The notes beneath the pieces were generated by a model. It did not search any database, was not told the origin of the DNA, and saw only the letters and a program-made list of their open reading frames with translations. From the NCBI RefSeq assembly GCF_019059575.1, contig NW_024881587.1, forward strand, positions 713,001 to 777,000: a stretch of 64,000 nt of DNA. The letters run 5' to 3'. This stretch comes from Amphibalanus amphitrite. Taxonomy: Eukaryota > Arthropoda > Thecostraca > Balanomorpha > Balanidae. The translations under genes were made by a program, and so were the position numbers. Of the stretch, positions 11,838-23,800 are shown in pieces (the stretch's first letter is position 1; each line of letters begins with the position of its first letter).

Positions 11838-14800
11838 TCCTGGGACAGGCTCTGGCTGAACAGCATCTCCAGCAGCACGAAGAAGAAGACGCCGCCGATC
11901 ACCCACATGCCCACGTGGATCTGCTCCGAGGGGTCTGCCGGGAGGGAGGGGAGGGGCGGTCAGAGGAGTGATCGTCGGCCGGGCCCACTCAGGACTCCCG
12001 TGAGGTGGTCCGCGGCGACCGGGGTCAGGGGGTCCGCCGCCAGCCGGTATCTGTGTCAATCAAATCTGGTGGTAGCAGGTCGGTATCCACTCAAGGTATA
12101 ATAGTGTGTAGCAACTACTGTTAACGCCAGACCCCTTGAGACCCTAATTTTTTGCGATTATTTTTTAAATGCGTGGAAGAATTTCAACCAAGCTCAGGCC
12201 ATGGCCGTTTCAAGACCTGCCGAAACTTTTACAATTTAGATATGTTGTCGCTATTTCAATATTTCAGGCACTTCTCATTGACTCGTAATGTTAAATTTCG
12301 AGCAAGATTTTCACCCGGTGCGTAGAGGCTATCACCAGTCAGTCTGTGATACGTTATGACGTCAAGGCTAAGCCCCGCCTCTGTGGTCTTGGCCTGCGGC
12401 GGTTTCGGGCCGGCGCGCGGTCACTCGCGCTGTGGCGGGGAGCGGGAACGGTCGAGCGGTGCCGAAAGCCGGCGGAATTGTGCGTAACGTCTTGTCTGAC
12501 AGTGCCCAAAGAGCGACATGATGACTGAGGAGCCATAAATGCTCAATGCGCATTGTTTGTACAATGCTGATAGGTTCGCTGATATTTGTTTTATTTTTCA
12601 TAAGCTGCAAATGACGGGCAGATGGCATATACCTGACATAAGGTTAGGAAATATTCACCCGTATTTAAAGCCTATGGCTTTGCAGATAATGTGATAATGG
12701 GTGTCGGATGTCATTAAGTAGTTGCTGATTTGTACATCGCTATGCAACCATCGAACAACTCAATAATTAGCTAATTGCCTTCGCTTCACATCATAAGGCT
12801 CGCTCGTATTTCAAACATATATCCTACATCGAAAATCGTATTTGTTAGGTATCTTTAACGTTTGTTCGAAGCATGTGTGAGTAGTAGGTTGAGGAGTGAT
12901 GGTTCTCTTGGTCCTATATACGAGAGTCAACAAGAGCCTAACACCTGCTTGACCGTCTGCTGCAATTTGAATTGATATAGCAGTGCTATACATGGGTGTA
13001 GGAGCGCCAAAAATATTGGTGAAGGATGCCACCTGAACCTTATGAAAAGGGACAGGACCGTGCCAACCAACACGCGCAGTGCAAGCGGGGGGGGGGGCGA
13101 ATTTCGCCAACCCCTTGTTTTTCGCAGATATCTTACGCCCTTATCATCCCATTAACGTCAAATTTTCAATGCCTGCCTAAAACTGAATTGTGCATCTTGC
13201 CATGACAGCAAGATGTAAATCAGGGCCTCGGCTAAGGAATTTTGACTACTGGGGCAAATGGTCAAAGTGTGTTAACCCGCGCCCTGCTGGGAGGGGGGGG
13301 GGAGGTTTTTGAACACCCACCATAACACCCACCCTGCGGTTTTTCGCGGATATCTGAAAAACGGCGGCACCTTATCATCTATCAATTTTATACATTTTGT
13401 GAAAATTTCAGACCAGGGTCCTTCAAGGTCAGGTCACCAGGTCGCTACAAGTGACCTCACCTCATAAACACATCATAAAATGTTTCAATGTATGCCATAG
13501 CTACACCAAGTGACGGATCGCTTTGAAGCTTTCAGCAATTGATAAGTGCAACAGTATGTACAAAATTCGGAATTTTCATATCGGTGACCTAAGGTCGGGT
13601 CAATTTTGCGACCTCTCTAGGTATTATAAGTCAATGGGAGAAAATTCAAAACCGTCTTTTTCGGACGAAAGTCATTCTTAACACTCTCAAACACTAAATT
13701 ACAAGGAACTTTGACACACTGAACATGAAAACGGCACCCGTGACCCCTGTTTATGCCCCTAAGGTCATCTCAGGTCACGAATGGTATCTAACAGTTTTTT
13801 TTGCGACTAACTTTTGAAAGAGGCATGCTAGAGCGATGAAAACGCCTTATATATGTTCAGCTCGACAATACAGAACCACTAATATGCAACATGACAATGT
13901 CCGGTCAGGTCATGACCTTGACCTGAGGTCAAATTTTCAAGTTGACCTTTCAAGGTCAAGTTATAGTTCATTCGATGCGTCTTGACGAGAGGAACTCGAT
14001 GCCGGTGAAAATAAGCTCGTACAAGGCTTGAGTCAAAAGTTATTGCAGAAAAACTGTTTCCGAAAAAATCGGCTATTTTTGCAGTTTTTGCCCCCTGCAG
14101 GCAAAACCGTTGACGTTAGGTCAAATCTGAGAGAATTACTCAGAAAGGGCGTTAATAGGGCTATCGAATGCGCTTTTCCGTGGCGCTGTAGCTCTATTGG
14201 TTCCCGAGCTATGCGTTGGCTTCTTGTAAATTGTCGACATTCGACCTGGAAATCGGCGAAATTTTGCCTTCAATGACCTCTGGTGACCTGACCTTTGACC
14301 TGACCGAAAAATTGACCGAAGTGATTTCGTCATTATTTTTGACGCTCTTTCGAACGCCGCCTTCTGCGTATCGCTACGTGGCCCAGGAGCCGAGTTAGAA
14401 GGGGGTGTTCAAACACACCCCCCCCCCCCCCAGCAGGGCGTGGAAATCCAGGACCTCCAGCCGGGCGCGGGTTAAAAAACAGACATTTGATCAACCGTCG
14501 AATCCAGTAGTTCTAAGCATAGGTAGGTGAAGACCCTCCCTTGCATTGTCCAAGATTGGTGAAGGATCCTTCACCAATCTGAAACTTTGGTGAAAGGTAT
14601 CCTTCACCAAAGAGATACGTTGCTACACCAATGGTGCTATATCAAGCACGTAAAGCGTCAGCGAAATTCATAGTCCTTTACAGATGGCAGGGCAGTCGTG
14701 TGCAGGGTATATAAGGGGTAGCCAGTAACAGTTGGTAGCATTAGGCCAAATGGGCGCTCAAAAACTACTACCCCATAGGGTTTGCATGTTAAATCGACCT

Positions 14801-17800
14801 TTTTCAAGCGAGCCCCACACGTAAGCTAACGGATAAATTGCCAATATTATTATGGGGAAAGGTAGCCTAAAGCTTCCTCTACAACCTTTTTATCTAGCGT
14901 TTTTCGATGCGGAGGCCATAACAGGTCCAAAAAGCATTGGGCGCTGCCCGAGGTACATACCAAAAGCCCCTCCATGAGGGCACTAGTTCCTGCGCATGCG
15001 CACATTGCCTCAACCCTGTACTAGCGTAAGTTAGCGATACTGCTCACGGACTCGATCAGCCAATGAGCGTCCCCGATTATAATGATAGATGTCGCTAGCA
15101 TCACGTAAATCCTGCTTGTGAACACATTTTAAGAATGAAACAGCTGCGCCATTTCCGCCTTCCATAGATTCCTTCCATCTTAGTATCAACTATAGGCTTT
15201 TCAACTAACTTTATTCTAAGTTTTAAACTATGGTTAGTATGGTATTTCTGGTTCATACAATTTAAAAATAACTGCTTTATGAATTTGGCTTTACTCGTCA
15301 GAATGGAATACTCTATTTTTTCCATATTCAAAAAATATATCACCTTCCATATAACTCATCCAGGTAAAATGGGCGCTTTCCGCGTCGTTGGTGTACCCGG
15401 TCGTGTGTACAGAGGTCGCTGATGGGCACGGGTCAATGCCGCAGTCGTGGGCGGAGCTTATGTCATATGACGTATGAAAGCCTCTATCCAGGATGGAAAA
15501 AACAGTTAACATTACGAGTCAATGACAAGTGCCACAAATATTTAAATGACAACAAAACGTATTTGAAGAAAAAGTTTCGGCAGGTCTTGAAACAGCTATT
15601 TCCTAAATATGGTTGAAATTATTCCACGCATTTAAAAATAATCGCGAAAAATTAGGGTCTCAACGGGTCTGGCGTTAACAGTAGTAGTGAGTCCAACCGT
15701 TCCATGCTTCTATCCTCAGGATACTGAAATCCTTCTCCTCCACACCGCCACCCCCCTCCGGGCTGGACAGGCAACTTTATCTCATGCGGGCTGCTCCCTC
15801 GGAGCAGCACCGCTGCTCCCGAGGGAGCGCACCCCGTAGCCGGGTGCAGTGAGTGCCTTGGGGCTGGGTGGCCTGTCTTCGGACGGGCTCAGCCCCGGCG
15901 ACTCACTAGGGTGCCTGCCCAGACCAATGTCTCCCCCTATATCCTACCATCCTCCCGGCTCTGAAATGGTCTTACTGGACCGAAAGGGCCTAACCCAACA
16001 AAACAAACAAATAGTAGTGAGTCAATGTGGAGAGACGAGTCTCGTCAGACTGAGTAAATAGGACAAACAGCCGAGTACAGGCACAGGGGCTGATCGGAAC
16101 ATATAGCTGAGGGGCGATGAGATAGGGGACATCACAGCGTCACCCACTGCGCGCCAACATTCACCGAGGCCGACCCAGGACATACCCGGGACAGCAAACA
16201 CCCCGGCCTGTATAACGCCAGATAACGGCAGAACGTGACACAAACACGGTGATTCACTGTCCAGCCAGCGCCGGGTGCACTGCGCACTGTGGACGGAAAA
16301 CAACTGGCCGGCAGCCAAAACACAGCGCAGCGGAAATTCATGAGTGGATTCTCCAGGAACGTCCCTGGCTTCCTGGAGTCTGTTTTGCGATGTCAACATA
16401 TAACATTACTCATTTGACATGGTGTTAAGTAATCATGTCGTAAATGTATTAACAAATGAATTGTTTATCATACATATCATGCACAAAACCACAGTCGAAA
16501 TGACGTATCATAAATAGCACGTTTATGAGCGAAAAAAAAAAATGAATCGTTTACAGGCTGAGATAACGAGTTCCCGACTGATTAAAGGGACCCTCCCACC
16601 TTCAAAAAAGTTAATGAATTGGCATGAAAGTGATGTCGCTCGGTTCAGAAAGAGCAAAAACGAATATCTACCAAATTTCATCGAAAAATATTCACCGGTT
16701 TTCAAGATATTAGACTTTTACTTTTGTTTACTTTTTGGGATCTCCGCTGTTCCTAGCGACTTTATTTGAAAGTGCGGCATTTGTTGCGCGCAAAGCATCA
16801 TATACCACCGCGTGCTACAAAACGTTTTAGTCAAACATTTAACGAACGTTCGAAAGCCTGATGACGTCATCAGATTCCCGTAATGGTTAAGAGATAGGGA
16901 CCACGCTGGTCCCACCCTGCAAGTAAAGGGAAGAAATTTCTTGAACACCATAAAGCTGCGGGGGTTGCGACCAGGATAAATGGTGGTTTCTGAGCCTGGC
17001 CGCAAACTTGGCTATCTCAACTCAAAACTAATGTTAAGGTGGGAGGGTCCCTTTAAATTAATCCCATTTTGATCGGCGACCGGGATACCCTATAATAACG
17101 CTCGATTCTTTGAGCTTGACACACTAACTCCGACCAATCGACTCTCTGAACTCCGAACTAACTGAAATTTCCCCAATGCCGCCCCGTTAGCTCCCTGAAG
17201 TCTGCTCTCTGCGCTGCCGGCCCCACCCTGACACGCCGCTGAGGGGCTCACTGTGACACTCGTTCAGCACCAGCCCTCGCCCGCCAGTGCACAACTGCTC
17301 ACAATAGGCAGGATATCCTGCCACTGCAGCGGTCGGTGCCGCAACACATCGCCCGTCAGCGCAGCTACAAATGTCTGTCACAGAGTCCAAATGCCTCATT
17401 AACGCGTAACATCACGGACACCCGTCACCATGTCACATTACCCGACATCGCATCACCTGCCACCACTTCCCATCACCTCTCACCGCGTCACATCACCCGT
17501 CAACCTTTCACATCACCCGTCACCGCGCCATACCATCCATCACATCATAAATCAACTCGTCACATCACACTGAAAACAAATCGACACAGTGAGGGCATGT
17601 TCTGTACTGGTAACACATCAGTCATGTGTTAATCGCACCCAAAACACAATAAGGCTGTGTATTTTCACGCTTGGCGGGACCTTCGACACGTTTGATAACA
17701 CATAAAACAGAATAATGACACAATTGTATCGTGCCAAGCACGCTGGACGAATGTAATGCATCAGTGTATCGAAATAATGTGTTGTCGGATATGGTAGATG

Positions 17801-20800
17801 TGTACCCTTGCACAAATACACCGTGCCATCCACCAGTGAGCGACCTCTGAACCTTAAATTCAGATGGGGATAATAAAGGGCGTTTTTCGAGCATCTACTT
17901 TTATGCTGGGTTTTTGTAAAAAATTGCCAAAGTGTTTTGAGAAAGGTCAAAATGCACAATACAGCCGAGGGAGTCGATACATGATAAATTGTCTAGAGCA
18001 ATATGCGCTGATTACATCAAGTGCAAGCTGAAGCATGGCTAATTAACGTCTGTTTGGAGGGAGAAACTCCTCGGTCTATATAGCATATATTTGAAAAATT
18101 GGTGGCTGGAAGTTCACAGGCTAAGGTGATCGTTAGTTCGCTCAGCGACTGGCATTTCAAGGGTTTGTTTTGAGCTTCTCCTACGCGCATCCCTACCCTT
18201 CTCCCCCAAGTTTCCTCCAGCAGTTCCAATTCCTGCCCCTCTTCTGCCATCTACCACACCCAGTTTGCCCCACTATGGGGAAGCGGCGCCGTCAGCGCCC
18301 GCTATCCGATTCCCTCTCCGATTCCGACTCTGACTCCCCTCTGAATCCGACTCCTCCCTCTGCCATGGACACCGATTCCCGCCCGACCGTCAACCCTCCC
18401 TCCTCTGCCCGCCCCTTGACTGATCTACCCGGTACTGACCCTCGCTCGTCCACTGACCACGCCCTGGCCTCTGACCTACACCCGACCTCTGACCCCGCCC
18501 GGCACTCTGACCCTCGCTCGTCTACCGACCTCGCCCGGAGCCATGACCACCGCCCGTCCTCGGATCACGCACGGAGCTCTGACCCGCGCCCGAACTTGGC
18601 CAACGCACCTGCCTGTGACTTGGTAGACCGCTCTCCGCTCGAGCCCTACTTGGCTCTCGATGGCTCGTTTCTGGTTGTCAAGCCTCACGATAGCGATTTT
18701 TCTTTCCGTAAGATCAACGTTTTCTGGCCTCAGAAGCAGATCGCTGCTATCTGTGGACAGTACGGTCCCGATATCGAAGCCCCAGCTAATGGTACACTGA
18801 TCATCAAAACACACAACCGAAGAGATACCAAGACGCTCCTGAAGACGACGGTTTTCTGTGGAAAGCAGGTGACGGTATCTCTCCACCAGGCTCGAAACTC
18901 CTCCAAAGGCACGATCTTCGCCCCAGAGCTCCGCCACATGTCCGAGGATGAAATCCTCTCCGAACTTCGATGCGAATTGGAGTGACGCACATCCGTCGAC
19001 TGACCACGTTCCGAGATGGTCAGAGGAAAGACACCAGCCTGCTCGTCCTCACATTCGAGACCACCACTCTGCCGGAAAAAATCTCGATCGGATGGCTCAA
19101 AAAAGACGTACGAGTTTTCATCCCTAACCCACTCCGCTGCTTTAAGTGTCAGAGATTTGGCCATGGAAGTTCCACGTGCCGTCAGTCTGCCCGCTGTCAG
19201 AAGTGTGGCGAAGCCCCTCACGAGGACACGGCATGCTCCAAACCCATCACGTGCCTCAGCTGTGGTAGCCCCGATCACTCGGTATCGTCCTCCCAGTGCC
19301 CCACGTGGAAGAAGGAAAAGCGCATCTGTGAGATGAAAGCGAAGTCTGGATGCTCCTACCCAGACGCTCGTCGTCGCGTGGAGGCCGAGACGGCCACCCC
19401 GACCCCTGGTAGGACTTATGCTAAGGCCGCCAGTACCGAGACAGCTTCATGCAGTACCCAGACTGACCCGATCGCAGCACTACCCCCTCTCCAGCTGCTC
19501 AAACCTCTGAGCACATCCACCTCCGCATCCACAAACACGAACGACGTGACTGAGACTGTGTTTGGAGACCCGATGCCTTCCTCCCCTCCTGACTCACAGC
19601 TTGAGGTCTCGCCGGTGATCGCCCCGCAGGCCAAGCCCTCTGCCGGAGCTGGTCGCTCCACTGCAAGCTGGACGCGAGTTCAGCGGTCAAAAGGACCCCG
19701 CCCTCAGCCTCCATCAGAGGATGGACGAACACCCACCGCTCGTATGTCACGACCTCCGACTAAAGTATCTATGGGACACAACCGTGCGGCAAGTTGGGCC
19801 TCGCCCCGTCGTAGTACGCTACCAAACAACACCCTCTCAAAAAAACAACTATAAGTTCCATACTCCAGTGGAACTGCCGAGGCCTAGTTTCTAACTGGGC
19901 CGAAAGCAAGATGTTTTTTCTACTAGTAGCCCCGATTGTGATAGCTCTGCAAGAAACCTGGCTTCTTCCAACAGACCCCTACAACTTTTCTTTGTTCAAT
20001 TACTCTCTGTACCGCTATGACGAGACAGATGGCGAGAGACGCCATGGCGGTACTGCACTCTACATCAATAATGATTTTGTTCATCAGCAAATAACTCTCA
20101 ACACACAGTTACAGGCAGTCGCCTGTACTGTTCGCTTGAACGGTCGCAATATAGATATTTGTTCTATTTATATTCCTCCGAACACAGACAACCATACATT
20201 AGAAAGGCATCTTAATAATATTATAGCACAGTTTCAACATCCATTTCTCTTGCTCGGAGACTTCAATGCCCACAATCCTATGTGGGGTCGCAACATTCGA
20301 GTTCCCGATGAGCGCGGTGAAATAGTTGAACGTTTTCTTGATACTAATCAGCTCGTTCTCCTTAACAAAGGAGACAATACTCATTTTTCATTAGCACACA
20401 ACAGTGAATCGGCCATTGATCTCTCCATATGCTCTCCACAAATCGCTACCTTCTTTGACTGGCAAGTGGATGGTGACATTCATCATAGTGACCATTTTCC
20501 GATCAAACTTCAGACAACCTTCCAATCGGAGGCCGATGCAACATCTGCTTTCGTTCCTCGTTGGAACCTGAAAAAAGCAGACTGGGTTAGGTTTGAAGCT
20601 TTCTGTAATATTGATCATGAACAATTTCAATCTCCGGAGCAAGGAATCCACTTCCTTACAGACACCATATTGACAGCGGCAGAAGAAGCCATCCCAAAGA
20701 CATCGTATTCATCTAAACACAAACGAGTGCCATGGTGGTCCCAAAGTGTGGCACAGGCTATAGCAAAACGTAAACGAGCTTTTCGTTTATATTTACGACA

Positions 20801-23800
20801 TAGCAACAATGCAACTCTACTTCTTCGCAACCGAGAAAGAGCTAGTTGTAGGAAAATAATTAGAGAAGCAAAACGAGCTTCCTGGAAGTCCTTCCTCACT
20901 CAGCTCAATTATCGAACTCCATTAAGTAAGGTATGGAACTTAGTTCGTTCATTATCAGGTAAAAGAAGTTTTCACTCCCTTCCAATTCTACACGTTAACA
21001 ATACAAACATAACGCAACCTCAAGAAGTAGTCGATACAATCGCACAAACACTAGCTCGGTGTAGTTCTTCGCAGCATTATCGAGCTGGTTTTATTGAATA
21101 TGCTCAGCAACATTCTCGGCTGCCAACAAACGCATTTAGATCAGACAACACTGAAGAGTACAACACTTTATTTACTTTGTCAGAACTACAAAATGCAATT
21201 GCCTCGACCGGGAATACATCTGTTGGACCCGATCAATTGCATCATCAGTTCTTCCGACACCTTCCAAGCGGTACTCTCCAGTTTATTTTATGCACATTCA
21301 ATGATTTATGGGTGAAACAAGTTTTTCCTGAAGCATGGAAGGAGGCTATAATCATCGCTTTGCCCAAACCAGGAAAAAACCGCCAAGACCCGACCAACTA
21401 TCGTCCCATTTCTCTCACCAGCTGCTTTGGCAAGATATTTGAACGGATGATTAAAAAACGCTTGGAATGGTTTCTTGAAAAGAATGAACTACTCTCGAAA
21501 TATCAAAGTGGATTCAGAAGATATCACAGTACCTTAGATCACATTATTCGCTTAGAAACAGATATACGAAAGGGATTCAAATTAAAAAAAAAAACATACC
21601 ACTGCCGTCTTCCTTGATATTACCCGGGCTTACGACATGGTACACCGGCCGACTTTACTTTGCAAACTCCACAAGATTGGCATACGTGGACATCTGGCAC
21701 ACTATTTGGTCGGTTTCCTCACTGGTGGTCGTAGTTTTCAAGTACGCTTTCGTTCAATTTTGTCCAACACTTTTTTGTTCGAAAATGGCTTACCACAAGG
21801 CAGCTGCTTATCTCCCATACTTTTCAACATTATGATCAATGATATTTTCGACCAGATTTCTCCAGGTATACAATACTCTTTGTTTGCAGATGATTGTGCG
21901 ATATGGTGCACGGATAGGGATCCAATACACTCGATTCCACGTCTGCAAAATGCATTAAATAGTCTAGATGACTGGTCTTCGAAGAACGGCTGCATTTTTT
22001 CTCCTACTAAATCCGCTGTGATGGTCTTCACAAAAAACAACAGAATGTTAGAAGAGTCTACCTTGCGCTTATCAGGACATGTAATACCTCGGTTGAATTC
22101 ATTCAAGTATCTCGGAATAGTTCTGGACAATAGACTGTCCATGACTAAACACATTGCATACGTAAAAACAAAATGCAATAGAAGAATGAATTTATTCCGA
22201 TGCGTAGCTGGCGCCGATTTCGGTGCCGATCACCACACACTTCTTCAATTATACAAGTCTTTAATATTACCTATAATAGAATACGGTTGTGCGGTATATT
22301 CAGGAGGATGTGACAGCGCACTGAACAAACTTGATGTAATACAAAACTCATTTATTCGAGTCGCAATTGGCGCAATGAAAACGTCGCCTATTCCATCGTT
22401 ACAAGTTGAATCAGTAATATCACCATTGCGCTTCAGACGTATTGAGCAAACATTGAGATATTCTTGTAAAATCATGTCACACCCAAATCACAATGCTTTT
22501 AAAACACTAACAACCTTACCGTCAATACACCACAATTATCTTGGTCCAGCGGAACGCAGATCTGGCCTCACAATAGCATCTAGAATAAAGAAGTTCTGCT
22601 CTGAAATAAACTTCATTCGGCCAAACATTCTTCCACTACCGTTGCTTTCCACCCCTCCATGGGTAGATAGGTCTTGGAAGGTCTCATTTCTCCTCGATTG
22701 TCCAAAGGCCACCGTTACAGAAAATGAGGTACAACAAAAGTTTCTTCAGCTGCGACGCGAACACTCAACTTTTCGTTTCCTCTTCACCGATGGCTCAAAA
22801 TCTGATCACCGTGTATCTAGTGCTGTCTATGACCCTGTAGACAACTTTTCCGTACAAACTCGTCTTCCTGATGGCACAACCACTTTCATAGCGGAACTTC
22901 ATGCAGTTTTAAAAGCAATTGATTTAGTTTGCGAAAGACCTTGGATGAGGACAATGATTTGCACAGATTCGAAATCTGTAGCTCAGTCCCTGAAAGTGAA
23001 CATTCCGTCATCTCATATTCTCATACTCATATATAACAAACTGCACACTTTGTCAAGTAACGGAAAATGCATTAAGTTCCTTTGGATTCCAGGTCATAGT
23101 GGCATCCATGGAAACACAAAAGCAGATGAATACGCAAAGAAAGCCTTGACTCTTCCAACTATCGCACACATTCCCATCGATTATCAATCAACACAAGCAG
23201 CTATTAGACAGGCAGTGTTCAAGGCATGGCAAGAACAGTGGACACAAATAACACAGTACACACAACTCAAGCAAATAAAACCAAAAATCGAAATATGGCA
23301 CACAGCTAAACGGAACAACAGATATGAAGAAAAGGTACTAGCTAGAATGAGATTGGGCCATACAAGATACACACATAGCTATATTTACACTAAAGATGCT
23401 CGTCCTTGGTGTACAATATGCAATTGTGCACAAACAGTTACACATATCATCATCGATTGTAGAAAATTTGAAAATGAAAGAAGACAGATGATTGAACATT
23501 GCACCCGGAAGAATATGCGTTTCACACTGGGTTCCGTCCTTGGTGATTCAGAAGAAACTTTGATCGAACTCCTCTTCTCTTATCTTCGTGAAATTAGAAT
23601 ACTGGACAAACTTTAGCTTGGCAAATAGACGAACACTCCATGATGTAAATTAGTATATTGATAGTTACACATGGGCATGAAATGGTCTCTTCGGCCGAAA
23701 TGCCCCAAATTCAAATAAATGAATGAAAAGGCTGGAAGTTCACCTGTCCGTGCTTCTATCCTCAGGATACTGAAATCCTTCTCCTCCACGCCACAACCCC

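Larger units (their letters stand above)
18118..23729 (+). mobile_element. Full-length LINE (APE-RT-RNase H, I/Jockey-like group)
   Basis: A 5,612-bp insertion bounded by a perfect 14-bp target-site duplication GGCTGGAAGTTCAC (18104-18117 and 23730-23743). It has a 5' UTR of about 157 bp, ORF1 with CCHC knuckles, ORF2 with endonuclease, reverse transcriptase and RNase H, and a short 3' UTR ending in AAATAAATGAATGAAAA. It is antisense to the host ZIP13-like gene inside intron 2. Both reading frames carry one shift, so this copy is probably inactive or contains consensus errors. The RNase H domain argues for an I-type rather than a strict Jockey lineage. Confidence 0.92.

Noticed and set aside
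17336-17632. 98-codon frame rich in HHITRQ
   Set aside because: Caused by the CATCACC simple repeat.
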